Shown here: one piece after another, positions 1 through 7,246 of the stretch
Layout of the letters: each line of letters starts with the position of its first letter
Position numbering within the stretch: the stretch's first letter is position 1
NCBI GenBank assembly: GCA_003158195.1
Contig: PMHP01000131.1
Location: 1 to 34,882, forward strand
Length of the DNA stretch: 34,882 bases
Source of the DNA: Vulcanimicrobiota bacterium
GTDB lineage: Bacteria > Vulcanimicrobiota > Vulcanimicrobiia > Vulcanimicrobiales > Vulcanimicrobiaceae
Direction: 5' to 3'
Notes under the pieces: generated by a model
What the model saw: only the letters and a program-made list of their open reading frames with translations
What the model was told of the DNA's origin: nothing
The model's database searches: none
Program-made: the position numbers and the translations under genes

Positions 1-1
1 A

Positions 2-352
2 GTGAAGGTGGCCGGGCGGAGGTTCACCACCGGGAAGGTGATCAAGACGGCGGTCGTGCCGCTTTCCGACACCGGCAGCCCGCACTTCACGAACTGGTCA
101 GGGGCTGCGTCCAACTACGGGCGGGTCACGTTCACCGTGCGCGCCGGCGCGGCGCTGCTGAACACGTCGATCGCCTGGCCGGCCACCGCGTCCGGGGCGG
201 CGAACCTGAACGCGCGGGTCCGGCTCATCCTGGTCGACCCGTCGGGCAAGCTGGCCGCGTACTCGGAGCCGCAGGGCGTCAGCGGCTACGGGAGCGCGCA
301 GGCACTGCACCCGGCCGCGGGCACCTGGACGGCGGTCATCTCCAGTAATACC
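2..352 (+). CDS. Fragment resembling C-terminal region of a secreted subtilisin-like (S8) protease, partial at both ends
   Basis: The frame is open from the window edge and gives about 117 residues of coherent beta-rich protein: a NWSGAASNYG stretch, VRLILVDPSGKLAAYS, then LHPAAGTWTAVIS. From memory this style matches the Fn3-like region near the C-terminus of secreted actinobacterial S8 peptidases, but no catalytic residues are in view. After residue 117 the frame continues only as Gly/Arg-rich low-complexity sequence, which is the antisense of the accB linker. The coding signal therefore stops at about position 350 without a stop codon. The fragment runs opposite to every gene in the next 12 kb. 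I infer a chimeric junction rather than a native gene. The protease assignment is moderate; that a real protein is encoded here is fairly sure. Confidence 0.5.
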
Positions 353-507
353 GGCGGCGCGGGCGGGACGACCGGGCGCGCCGGGCGCGCGGGACGGCGC
401 ACCTCGATCGCGAGATCTTCCTCCTCGATGCGGAATCGCGTCAGGCCTGCCGACGCGCAAAACGCCGCGGCCGAGCGGACGCGTTCCAGCGTCTCCTCCC
501 AATTCAC
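353..507 (-). CDS. accB: Biotin carboxyl carrier protein of acetyl-CoA carboxylase, N-terminal part only (truncated)
   Basis: A GTG at 505-507 is preceded by a GAAGG Shine-Dalgarno about nine bases upstream. It opens a protein starting VNWEETLERVRSAAAF, followed by SAGLTRFRIEEEDLAIEVRR and then a Pro/Ala/Arg/Val-rich linker. This is the layout of the AccB N-terminus: a short helix, an SG(I/L)(T/S)xxxI strand, an R-R end and a Pro/Ala linker before the biotinyl domain. The biotinyl domain with its MKM motif is missing because the sequence changes character at about position 350. AccB delivers carboxybiotin for malonyl-CoA synthesis. The GTG overlaps a TGA in another frame (GTGA), the junction style used throughout this locus, although folK upstream reads into it in the same frame. 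Confidence 0.55.
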
Positions 508-990
508 AATCGTCCGCCTTCGAGCCGCCGAGGCCCGTATCCGCTGGACGGGCCGCCGGTCGTCGGCGCCGAGCGCGTCCAAAGCGGCCGCAAAGGCGGG
601 ATCGATCTCGGCCAGCGGCACGAGCGCGAACGCCCGCTCCGCCAAGCGCGGATGGGGGATGGCGAGATCCGGCTCGTCGACGATCAGGTCGTCGTAGGCC
701 AGGATATCCAGGTCGATGACGCGGGGGCCCCAGCGATAGGTCGTCACCCGGCCGAGCTCGGACTCGAGGGCTTTGAGCGCGCCGAGCAGCTCGCGCGGAT
801 CCAGCGCCGTTTCCAGAAGCGCGGCGGCATTGACGAAATCGGCTTGATCGCGAACGCCCCAGGGCGGCGAGCGGTAGAGCGCCGAGCGGGCCGCAACGGT
901 GCCGAGCCGCTCGAGAGCATCGAGCGCGCGCTCGACGTTGTCCACGGCGTCGCCCGCGTTGCTACCCAAGCCGATCCGGGCCAGTCCCAT
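508..990 (-). CDS. folK: 2-amino-4-hydroxy-6-hydroxymethyldihydropteridine pyrophosphokinase (HPPK)
   Basis: FolK transfers pyrophosphate from ATP to 6-hydroxymethyl-7,8-dihydropterin, the step before dihydropteroate synthase. Family motifs are in order: GLGSN at residues 7-11, YRSPPWGVRDQ at 39-49 followed by FVNAA, RWGPRVIDLDIL at 86-97 (D95 and D97 are the expected metal-binding aspartates) and PHPRLAERAF at 112-121. ATG at 988-990 lies one base past the folB stop. The usual family length is about 160 residues, reached here near position 510. However, there is no stop codon: the frame continues directly into the accB start codon, so the C-terminus is either fused to the carrier protein or disturbed by a one-base error. 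The enzyme identity is secure; the 3' end is not. Confidence 0.9.
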
Positions 991-991
991 G

Positions 992-1348
992 CTAACCCCG
1001 GCGCCGCGACTGCAACCGCACGGCGGGGGTCGCGCCCGCCAGCAGCTTCGGCTTCGCGATCGTCACGCTTGCGCCGAGGACGCGTTCGTCGCGCATCAGA
1101 TCCGCCAAGATCGCGTCGCCGAGCTTCTCGAGCAGCAGAAACGAACGCTCGCTCACGAGACGCACGATGCGCGCGTGCACCGCCGCATAATCGACGGTGT
1201 GCTCCAACTTGTCGCTCGAGCGAGCCTGCGCGACATCGACCTCGAGTTCGACGTCGAGATCGAACGGCTGCAGATGCTCGCGCTCGCCCGGCAGCGCACC
1301 GTGCCGGCCAAACGCCCGGATGTCGCGGATCTGGATGACGTCGGGCAC
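992..1348 (-). CDS. folB: Dihydroneopterin aldolase
   Basis: This 118-residue protein has the single-domain size and motifs of FolB: IRDIRAFGRHGALPGE near the N-terminus, a QPFDLDVELEVD strand, then SDKLEHTVDYAAVH and a C-terminal VTIAKPK strand. FolB cleaves 7,8-dihydroneopterin to 6-hydroxymethyl-7,8-dihydropterin and glycolaldehyde, supplying FolK. The GTG at 1346-1348 was chosen because it lies five bases after the folP stop and gives the family's usual N-terminus (VPDVIQIRDI); the frame is open further upstream but only inside folP. The gene sits between folP and folK, so folC-folP-folB-folK form one minus-strand transcription unit. FolB is a cytoplasmic enzyme. Confidence 0.93.
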   Translation of the reverse strand: MPDVIQIRDIRAFGRHGALPGEREHLQPFDLDVELEVDVAQARSSDKLEHTVDYAAVHARIVRLVSERSFLLLEKLGDAILADLMRDERVLGASVTIAKPKLLAGATPAVRLQSRRRG

Positions 1349-1353
1349 GGCCG

Positions 1354-2232
1354 CTACAGCGTCTCGTGCCAGCCGGCGGGGCGCCAGCCGCGAACGATCG
1401 CGTCGGCGACCGCGACGACGTCGCGCATCTCGGCGACATCGTGAACCCGAACGACGTCGATCTTTGCGGCGACGGCGAGCGCGATCGTCGCGGCCGTTCC
1501 GTACGTGCGCGCGCCGACCTCGCGGCCGGTCAGCTTCCCGATCGTCGATTTCCGCGACGTCCCGACGAGCGTCGGGAAACCGAGCGCCACGAGCCGTCCG
1601 AGCGATCCCAAGAGCGCGAGGTTGTGCTCCGGCGATTTCCCAAAGCCGATCCCGGGATCCAGGATGACCCCCTCGGGCGCGATCCCGGCCCGAACGGCAC
1701 GTTCCGCGGCCTGTTCCAAGTGCGCGAGCACTTCGTCGACGACGTCGCGTTCGTAGACCGCGACGCGCTTGTTGTGCATGATGACGACCGGGACGCCGCG
1801 CGAAGCAGCGGCCTCGAGCAATGCGTCGTCGAGGCCCCAAATCGAATTCAGCAGGTCGCCGCCGGCCGCGGCGGCCGCTGCGAAGACGGCGGCCTTGTGG
1901 GTGTCGATCGACAACACGCCGTCCGGCGCACGTTCGCGCAAACCACGCACGACCGGGAGGAGCCGGCGACATTCCTCGTCGGCGTCGATCGGAACGTAAC
2001 CCGGTCGCGTCGATTCCGCTCCCACGTCGAGCAGATCCGCGCCCGCCTGCACGAGCGCGAGCCCGTGGGCGATTGCGTCGCCCGGCCGCGGCCGTCCGTC
2101 GCCCGAAAACGAGTCCGGCGTCGCGTTGACGATGCCCATGAGATAGGTGCGCGTGCCCCACGCAAACGTCTGCCCGCGCAGGTGCAGCGCCCCGCGCGCC
2201 GCTCCCTTAATTTCGCGAGCGTTCGACGACAT
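1354..2232 (-). CDS. folP: Dihydropteroate synthase
   Basis: FolP condenses hydroxymethyl-dihydropterin pyrophosphate with p-aminobenzoate to dihydropteroate and is the sulfonamide target. The 292-residue TIM-barrel protein shows both family signatures: MGIVNATPDSFSGDG at residues 32-46 and DVGAESTRPG at 69-78. It also has SIDTHK at 108-113, VILDPGIGFGKS at 189-200 and GTSRKS at 224-229. The MHMRG-type loop reads MHNKR (152-156), a modest variant. ATG at 2230-2232 lies 26 bases inside the end of folC, so the two genes overlap; the next in-frame ATG would delete part of the first strand. It ends in RGWRPAGWHETL and TAG just before folB. Confidence 0.95.
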   Translation of the reverse strand: MSSNAREIKGAARGALHLRGQTFAWGTRTYLMGIVNATPDSFSGDGRPRPGDAIAHGLALVQAGADLLDVGAESTRPGYVPIDADEECRRLLPVVRGLRERAPDGVLSIDTHKAAVFAAAAAAGGDLLNSIWGLDDALLEAAASRGVPVVIMHNKRVAVYERDVVDEVLAHLEQAAERAVRAGIAPEGVILDPGIGFGKSPEHNLALLGSLGRLVALGFPTLVGTSRKSTIGKLTGREVGARTYGTAATIALAVAAKIDVVRVHDVAEMRDVVAVADAIVRGWRPAGWHETL

Positions 2233-3526
2233 TTTTGAGCCACCAGTCGCGCAGCACGCCGGCGTGGAACGTCGAGCCGGTCACGACGACGACGTGCGAG
2301 CTTTCGGCCTGCCGGCGTACGACCGACAGAGCCTCGATCGGATCGCTGATGGCGCGCGCGCTGACGCCGTGAGCCTCGGCAATGTTTGCGAGCCGCTGCG
2401 GGCGCTCGGCGCTGCGCCCGGGTGTCTCGAACGTCGTAAACACGAAGGTCGCCGGCAGCTCGAGCCACGGGCGCAGCACGGCAGCCGCGTCTTTGGTCTC
2501 GCTGATTGCTACGACGAACGCGAAGCGCCGGTCGGCGAACGTTTCGCGCAGTGCTGCAGCGAGTGAGGCCGCCTTGTCGGGATTGTGGGCAACGTCGAAC
2601 ACGATGCTCGGGAAGCCCGGAAAAAACTCCATCCGTCCCGGCAAAACGAGCTGCGAGAAGCTCCGCACGACGTCGGCGGGCGCCGGCCGAAGCCCGGGCC
2701 GCAGCCGCTCGAGCGCGACGATCGCGGTCGCCGCGTTGCGCTGCTGAAAGCGGCCCAAAACCGGAAGCGCGAGCTCGTAGGTCGCATCGCGCGTCGTCAC
2801 CGCGAACGATTGGCCGTAGGGCTCGCTTGGAAGCTGCTCGATTGCCGTCTCGTCCGCAACCGCAAAGAACGGCGCGCTCGCGCGTTCGCAGGCGCGCTCG
2901 ATCACGTCGCGCGCCGCGCCCACGGCATCGGAGACGAGCGGTACCCCGCGCTTCGCGATTCCGGCCTTGTCGCGCGCGATCAGGTCGACCGTATCGCCTA
3001 AAATCTCCGTGTGGTCGAGGCCGACGTTCGTGATCACCGAGACCTCCGGCGCGATCAGATTCGTACCGTCGAGTTGGCCGCCGACGCCAACCTCGATCAC
3101 CGCGGCTTCGACCCGCTCGCGCGCGAAGTACGTAAATGCGAGCGCAAGCAACGTCTCGTAGTACGAGGGCCGTTCGTGCTCGCGCGTCGTGCGCTCGATC
3201 GCCGGCAGCATCTCCTCGAGCAAGCCGGCAAAAACGTCCTCGGGGATTGCCGTCCCATCGATGCGCGCGCGCTCGGTCATCGAACTGAGGTGAGGTTTGG
3301 TATGCAGGCCGGTCCGCTTCCCGGATCCGGTCAGCGCCGCCGCCAACATCGTCGCCGTCGAGCCCTTACCGCTGGTTCCGCCGACGTGTAGGGTGGGATA
3401 GGCCAAATGCGGGTCGCCCAGGTGGCGCAGAAACGTGCGCATCCGTTCGAGGCGATACGGGTTGCGACGCGACACGGTCTCGTTGATCGTGCCCAGGAGA
3501 TAGTTCGAAGCCTCTGCGTACGTCAT
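2207..3526 (-). CDS. folC: Folylpolyglutamate synthase / dihydrofolate synthase
   Basis: FolC is an ATP-dependent Mur-ligase-like enzyme that adds glutamate to dihydropteroate and/or tetrahydrofolate. The 439-residue protein has the P-loop VGGTSGKGST at residues 48-57, HTKPHLSSMTERARIDG (75-91) in the place of the usual SPHL-ERI motif, then IEVGVGGQLDGTN and VITNVGLDHTEILG, and a late FDVAHNPD. Length is normal for the family. ATG at 3524-3526 gives the typical MTYAEASNYL start; the longer open frame above it lies inside mogA and is not family-like. Co-location with folP, folB and folK supports a folate operon. I cannot tell from sequence whether it is bifunctional or only polyglutamylating. 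Confidence 0.93.
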   Translation of the reverse strand: MTYAEASNYLLGTINETVSRRNPYRLERMRTFLRHLGDPHLAYPTLHVGGTSGKGSTATMLAAALTGSGKRTGLHTKPHLSSMTERARIDGTAIPEDVFAGLLEEMLPAIERTTREHERPSYYETLLALAFTYFARERVEAAVIEVGVGGQLDGTNLIAPEVSVITNVGLDHTEILGDTVDLIARDKAGIAKRGVPLVSDAVGAARDVIERACERASAPFFAVADETAIEQLPSEPYGQSFAVTTRDATYELALPVLGRFQQRNAATAIVALERLRPGLRPAPADVVRSFSQLVLPGRMEFFPGFPSIVFDVAHNPDKAASLAAALRETFADRRFAFVVAISETKDAAAVLRPWLELPATFVFTTFETPGRSAERPQRLANIAEAHGVSARAISDPIEALSVVRRQAESSHVVVVTGSTFHAGVLRDWWLKNVVERSRN

Positions 3527-3543
3527 CTCTGTGTTGAGAACCG

Positions 3544-4026
3544 TTACCCGTCCCGAACGGTGCCGGCGAGCAGGTCGAGCGCGTGCGGCAAGGCAGGCAA
3601 GAGCACGCCGAGCGTCTCGCGCACGGCTTTCGGGCTTCCCGGGAGATTGACGATAAGGGTCGAGCCGCGCACGCCGGCGAGCGCCCGCGAGAGCATCGCG
3701 GTCTTCACGAACGCCGCCGAAGCGGTTCGCATCGCTTCGGCGATGCCGGGAATCTCGTAGTCGAGCACCGCGGCGGTCGCCTGCGGGGTCCGATCCCGCG
3801 GCCCGAGCCCGGTCCCCCCGCTCGTAAGGACGAGCGGAACCGCGAGCCGGTCGGCGAGTTCGATCAGTTCGGCTTGGAGCGCCGCCGGGTCGTCGGGCAA
3901 GATGCGTTCGTGGGCGAGGGCAAATGCGTCGCCGAGCGTTTCGCGCACCGCCGGGATGCACGCGTCGGGCCGCGTCCCGGCGGCGGCGCGATCCGAGAGG
4001 ACGACGACCGCGGTCGCGTAGCGCAT
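3544..4026 (-). CDS. mogA: Molybdopterin adenylyltransferase family protein (MogA/MoaB)
   Basis: MogA/MoaB proteins adenylylate molybdopterin before molybdenum insertion. The 160-residue single-domain protein has VVVLSDRAAAGTRPD near the N-terminus and the diagnostic LTSGGTGLGPRDRTPQAT at residues 68-84. GIAEAMR at 94-100 and VNLPGSPKAVRETL at 126-139 follow. ATG at 4024-4026 shares one base with the moaC stop (TAATG), so translation of the pair is probably coupled. The upstream open frame belongs to the antisense or out-of-frame region of moaC. The choice between the MogA and MoaB labels is not settled by sequence alone; both describe the same reaction class. Confidence 0.9.
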   Translation of the reverse strand: MRYATAVVVLSDRAAAGTRPDACIPAVRETLGDAFALAHERILPDDPAALQAELIELADRLAVPLVLTSGGTGLGPRDRTPQATAAVLDYEIPGIAEAMRTASAAFVKTAMLSRALAGVRGSTLIVNLPGSPKAVRETLGVLLPALPHALDLLAGTVRDG

Positions 4027-4490
4027 TAGCCGCTCTCCGCGGAGCGCCACGTACCGCTTTTGCCGCCGCGCTTTTCGATCAGCCGGATCGCTTCGATCGC
4101 GACCGTGCGCTCGAGCGATTTGAGCATGTCGTACATCGCGAGCGCCGCGACCGAAACGGCGGTCATCGCCTCCATTTCGACGCCCGTCTGCGCCGTCGTT
4201 CGCGCGACCGCGTCGATCTGCAGCAGTCCGCGCCCGGTCCACCGCAGCGTGACCTCCACGTGCGAAAGCGGCAGCGGATGCGCGAGCGGAATCAAATTCG
4301 CGGTTTGCTTGGCCGCCATGATGCCCGCAATTTGCGCGAGCGTGAACGCATCGCCTTTTACGAGCGTGGCGGCCCGAATCGCGTCCTCCGTTTCGGGCAA
4401 CATCCGCACGGTCGCGCGCGCGTGCGCCAGCCGCTCGCCCGCCGGCTTGGCACCGACGTCGACCATTGCGACCCCACCGTCGTCGCGCAC
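4026..4490 (-). CDS. moaC: Cyclic pyranopterin monophosphate synthase
   Basis: MoaC, with MoaA, converts GTP to cyclic pyranopterin monophosphate, the first molybdenum cofactor step. The 154-residue protein shows MVDVGAKPAGERLA close to the N-terminus, then GDAFTLAQIAGIMAAKQT and LIPLAHPLPLSHVEV. TGVEMEAMTAVSVAALAMYDM and KRGGKSGTW at the C-terminus complete the family pattern. I chose GTG at 4488-4490 because it gives the short leader before MVDV that MoaC proteins usually carry; the later ATG would start exactly at MVDV. No moaA is in the window. The gene follows the two-TM protein by 26 bases and overlaps mogA. Confidence 0.93.
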   Translation of the reverse strand: MRDDGGVAMVDVGAKPAGERLAHARATVRMLPETEDAIRAATLVKGDAFTLAQIAGIMAAKQTANLIPLAHPLPLSHVEVTLRWTGRGLLQIDAVARTTAQTGVEMEAMTAVSVAALAMYDMLKSLERTVAIEAIRLIEKRGGKSGTWRSAESG

Positions 4491-4516
4491 GTGCGACGGG
4501 CGCGCGCGTTTCGCGG

Positions 4517-4714
4517 CTACCGGCCGGGCCTCGCGGAGGTCCGCTGGAAGCGCATCCAAACAAGCGACAGAATGCCGAGCACGGCGAACAGCACGGCGTG
4601 CTTGACGTGCGGGCCGTGCGCCTCCCCGGAGACGCCGATCTGCAGGATGCCGATCAAATAGAGCGCCGCAACGATGAAGAAAATGACGGCGAGTGCGACG
4701 GGAAGGGCTTTCAC
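4517..4714 (-). CDS. Small two-TM membrane protein, function unknown
   Basis: This 65-residue protein begins VKALPVALAVIFFIVAALYLIGILQIG, a strong hydrophobic segment. A short His-containing hydrophilic loop (EAHGPHVKH) follows, then a second hydrophobic stretch (AVLFAVLGILSLVWM) and an Arg-rich tail (RFQRTSARPGR). That pattern suggests a hairpin in the inner membrane with the basic tail in the cytoplasm. GTG at 4712-4714 overlaps the uppP stop as GTGA, so it is probably translationally coupled to uppP. I do not recognise the family. Its position between an undecaprenyl pyrophosphatase and molybdopterin genes gives no firm functional hint. Confidence 0.7.
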   Translation of the reverse strand: MKALPVALAVIFFIVAALYLIGILQIGVSGEAHGPHVKHAVLFAVLGILSLVWMRFQRTSARPGR

Positions 4715-5562
4715 GAAATAACCTTTGCAAGCGCGAGCGCCAGAGCGAGCGACCCGAAGATCAAGCAATACCAGCCGAACGGTCGCAAATCATGCGCGTG
4801 GAACCAGCGTGTGAGAAACGCGACCGAAGCGTAGGCCGTGAGGGCGGCGACCACGGCCCCGACCGCCGACTGCGCGAGCACCCCGTGCGCTTGCGGCTCG
4901 AACAGCTTGGGGATCTCGAGCAGCGACGCGGCCACGATGACCGGCGTCGCGAGCAAGAACGAGTAACGCGCGGCATCATCGTGCGTCAGCCGCAGCAAGA
5001 GGCCCGCGACGATCGAAGCGCCCGAGCGCGAGATCCCGGGCAAGAGCGCAGCCGATTGCGCGAAGCCGACTTGCACGGCGCCCGCCCACGGTAGAGAGGC
5101 GAGCGGCTGCGCGCTCGCGGTCGCGGTCTCGCGCCGGCGCAACGCCTCGCCCGCGAACATCACGAGCGCGTTGAGGATCAAGAAGCCGGCGACCAGCGCG
5201 CTCGAACCGAAGAACCGCCGGACCGGATGCTCGAGAAAGGCGCCGAGCAGCGCCACCGGAATCGTGCCGACGACGAGCAGCCAGCCGATGCGCTCGTCAG
5301 CGTCGTCCGAAAGCGAGCCGCGAACGACGCTCGCACCGAGCGCTCGCCCGATACGCGTCCAGTCGCTGCGATAAAAGACGACCAGCGCAAGCGCGGTCCC
5401 CAGGTGTAACGCGACCACGAACGCGAGAAACGTCGGTTCGCTCCGGTCGAACTTCCAGTGCAGCAGCGCGGGCACGAGCACCGTATGCCCCAAGCTCGAG
5501 ACCGGGAACAACTCGCTCGCCCCCTGCAGCACCGCAAGCAGCATCGCCTGCAGCCACGTCAT
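4711..5562 (-). CDS. uppP: Undecaprenyl-diphosphatase (BacA/UppP family)
   Basis: UppP dephosphorylates undecaprenyl pyrophosphate, regenerating the lipid carrier for peptidoglycan and surface glycans, and confers bacitracin tolerance. The 283-residue polytopic protein has the N-terminal QGASELFPVSSLGH (residues 13-26), a variant of the canonical QGxTEFLPISSSGH, and the second motif LLPGISRSGASI. About eight hydrophobic segments follow the family pattern. ATG at 5560-5562 starts MTWLQAMLLAVLQG, as expected. It is separated from tonB by a hairpin and overlaps the small two-TM gene downstream. It is plausibly linked in role to the polysaccharide locus 7 kb away, though that locus has an ABC exporter. 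Confidence 0.93.
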   Translation of the reverse strand: MTWLQAMLLAVLQGASELFPVSSLGHTVLVPALLHWKFDRSEPTFLAFVVALHLGTALALVVFYRSDWTRIGRALGASVVRGSLSDDADERIGWLLVVGTIPVALLGAFLEHPVRRFFGSSALVAGFLILNALVMFAGEALRRRETATASAQPLASLPWAGAVQVGFAQSAALLPGISRSGASIVAGLLLRLTHDDAARYSFLLATPVIVAASLLEIPKLFEPQAHGVLAQSAVGAVVAALTAYASVAFLTRWFHAHDLRPFGWYCLIFGSLALALALAKVIS

Positions 5563-5579
5563 CGGAAAACCCGGCTACA

Positions 5580-5607
5580 TAGCGTGCCGGCGAAAGCCGG
5601 GACGCTA
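5580..5607 (-). terminator. Hairpin directly after tonB stop (possible terminator or REP-like element)
   Basis: The 28 bases immediately beyond the tonB TAA form a 12-bp stem with one mismatched pair and a four-base loop (gaaa on the plus strand). There is no clear U-tract in the direction of tonB transcription; the next T run, about a dozen bases on, is only four long. It may act as a terminator, a 3' stabiliser or a small palindromic repeat. No second copy was noticed in the window. Confidence 0.5.
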
Positions 5608-6393
5608 TTATTCTCCGGTGAAATCGGCTCTAAAGATGTACGATCCCGGTATCTTATCGCAGTTTTGCGTTTCGGCGTTGTACTGGGTCGCGCGCGCGGC
5701 TTTCATCGCCGACTGGTCGAGTGCGGCATTCCCGGACGATTTGTAGATGCTGACGTCGACGGGGTTACCGGTCGCGTCGAGCGTTACTTTGACTTGCGTG
5801 GTACCGACGGCGCCCTGCTGTCGCGCAATGTCGGGATAGTCCGGCTCGACGGCCTGGCCCCTGATCGACGCGTCCTCGTTCGGGTTCGCACACTGCGGCT
5901 TGGGCGTCGGGGTTGGCGCGGCCGGGGCGGGCGTCGCCGCGACCGCGGTCGCCTGTGAGGGCGGACCCGAGGCGGCGTTACCGTTCGGGTTGCCGTTCTC
6001 GTTGCCGACGGGCGGCGGCACGTACTTGTTTTCGTTCGACGACGTCGTGTCTTTCGAGGTCGTTTTCACGACGTTGAGCTTGAGCTTGACGACCGGCGGC
6101 GGCGCCGTCTGCTTTACGGGGGGCGGCGTTTGTTTGGGCGGCGGGGTCGGCGGCGGAGGCGTCGGGGTCGGTGGCGGCGGCGTCGGCGGCTTGACCACGA
6201 TCTTCTTGGTGACCGAGACTTTTTCGACTTCCTGCTTCTCGGCGGTCCGCGCCTTCATCCCGAACCACGGCAAGGTCACGGCATGCAGCAGGATCGAGAT
6301 GAGGAACGCCCAGCCCAGGAACGATTTGACGCGATCGCTCGCGGCGCTGCGCGCCGGCGGTGTCGGATCCGCGGGCGGTTTCTGCACGCTCAT
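5608..6393 (-). CDS. tonB: TonB-family energy-transducing protein
   Basis: TonB spans the periplasm and passes proton-motive energy from ExbB/ExbD to outer-membrane receptors. The 261-residue protein has a short cytoplasmic N-terminus and one TM helix (about residues 25-43, FLGWAFLISILLHAVTLPWF). A long periplasmic Pro/Thr/Lys-rich spacer (about 70-165) follows, and then a C-terminal TonB_C domain with EPDYPDIARQQGAVGTTQV and ALDQSAMKAARATQY. Two Cys residues (in PQCANP and QNCDK) flank that domain and could form a disulfide. ATG at 6391-6393 overlaps the exbD stop as ATGA. The order exbB-exbD-exbD-tonB is a standard energising operon. It could equally power a Tol-like or other envelope function; no receptor gene is in the window. 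Confidence 0.9.
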   Translation of the reverse strand: MSVQKPPADPTPPARSAASDRVKSFLGWAFLISILLHAVTLPWFGMKARTAEKQEVEKVSVTKKIVVKPPTPPPPTPTPPPPTPPPKQTPPPVKQTAPPPVVKLKLNVVKTTSKDTTSSNENKYVPPPVGNENGNPNGNAASGPPSQATAVAATPAPAAPTPTPKPQCANPNEDASIRGQAVEPDYPDIARQQGAVGTTQVKVTLDATGNPVDVSIYKSSGNAALDQSAMKAARATQYNAETQNCDKIPGSYIFRADFTGE

Positions 6394-6812
6394 TTACAGG
6401 GTGTGAACGAGGCGCAGCTCTTGTTCGCCAAACCGAAGTTCGTAAGATTCTCCTTCTTGGCCGCATCCATCACTTGCAGGATCACGCCGTAGCTCGAGTG
6501 CGGGTCGGCTTTGATGATCACGCTCGTGTAGATGTGATTGGTCTGGTCTTGCAACTCGTGAAACACTTGCGGCGCGCCCGCGATGTCGGTTTGCGTCGCC
6601 CCGATCTGAACCTGGTCCTTGTCGTTGATGTAGACGATGATCTGCGAATCTTTGACTTTGTCGGTGTTGTGCGCTTGCGGCAGGTTCGGTTCTTTGGTGA
6701 CCGAGGCCAAAATGATGAAGATGATGAGCAGAACCAGCAACACGTCGGTGAACGGCGTGATGTTGATCGTCGACATGACGTCCTCGTCGCTGGCCGCGGT
6801 GGAGACGGCCAT
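6390..6812 (-). CDS. exbD: ExbD/TolR-family proton channel subunit (copy next to tonB)
   Basis: ExbD is a single-TM protein that contributes the protonatable aspartate of the ExbB/ExbD motor. The 140-residue protein carries INITPFTDVLLVLLIIFIIL at about residues 16-35; D23 is the expected channel aspartate. A periplasmic domain ends ADPHSSYGVILQVMDAAKKENLTNFGLANK. ATG at 6810-6812 follows the other exbD by 11 bases, and the stop overlaps tonB (ATGA). It is clearly diverged from the neighbouring ExbD in the spacer after the TM, so the two are not a recent duplication. Two Cys residues occur at the extreme C-terminus (SCASFTPC), an unusual tail. Confidence 0.92.
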   Translation of the reverse strand: MAVSTAASDEDVMSTINITPFTDVLLVLLIIFIILASVTKEPNLPQAHNTDKVKDSQIIVYINDKDQVQIGATQTDIAGAPQVFHELQDQTNHIYTSVIIKADPHSSYGVILQVMDAAKKENLTNFGLANKSCASFTPCK

Positions 6813-6823
6813 CTAGTGTCCCA

Positions 6824-7237
6824 CTACGAGGTCACGAAGCCGACGTCGTCGAGGTTTGCTTCCTTCGCCGCGTCGAGGATGCGGATGATGATCCCGTACG
6901 GCGCCTTGGCGTCGGCCGTGATCGCCACGTGGATGTGGCCGCGGCGCTGCGCGGTCTGCGCCAAGAGGTAGTAGATGCCGCGCTCGTCGGTCTTCTGCGC
7001 GTCGACGTAGATGACGCCCTTGTCGTTCACTTCGATGTCGATGTTCTTCTTGTTGTCTTGCTTGTTCACCGGCGGCGCATTGTTGTTATTGGGCAGTTCC
7101 TTTTGGAAGCCGGGCGGGGTCACGAGCGACGCGAGAATCATGAAGATGATGAGCAGGACCAAGAGAACGTCGGTGAACGGCGTGATGTTGATCTCCGCCA
7201 TCACGTCGTCGTCTTGCTGGGCCGAGACCATCGACAC
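6824..7237 (-). CDS. exbD: ExbD/TolR-family proton channel subunit (copy next to exbB)
   Basis: This second ExbD of 137 residues has the same channel helix, INITPFTDVLLVLLIIFMIL, with the aspartate at about residue 24. Its periplasmic domain includes IDIEVNDKGVIYVDAQKT and ADAKAPYGIIIRILDAAKEANL. An Asn/Pro-rich segment (about residues 50-65) follows the helix, which is absent in the other copy. The start is GTG at 7235-7237, with ATG two codons on as an alternative. It follows exbB by nine bases. Paired ExbD paralogues in one operon are common; they may form heteromers with a shared ExbB or alternate partners. Confidence 0.92.
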   Translation of the reverse strand: MSMVSAQQDDDVMAEINITPFTDVLLVLLIIFMILASLVTPPGFQKELPNNNNAPPVNKQDNKKNIDIEVNDKGVIYVDAQKTDERGIYYLLAQTAQRRGHIHVAITADAKAPYGIIIRILDAAKEANLDDVGFVTS

Positions 7238-7246
7238 GGGCGAAAC

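Noticed and set aside
992-2161. Long minus-strand frame that could make a 389-residue protein covering folB and antiframe of folP
   Set aside because: Only its last 118 residues are protein-like (FolB); the upstream part is an Arg-rich out-of-frame reading of folP.
5900-6406. Plus-strand Gly-rich open frame antisense to tonB
   Set aside because: It is the complement of the Pro/Thr-rich TonB spacer; Gly-rich antisense frames follow automatically, and it has no ribosome site.
6390-7237. Recent duplication of exbD
   Set aside because: The copies share only the channel helix and domain ends; spacers and tails differ, so the duplication is old or they were acquired separately.
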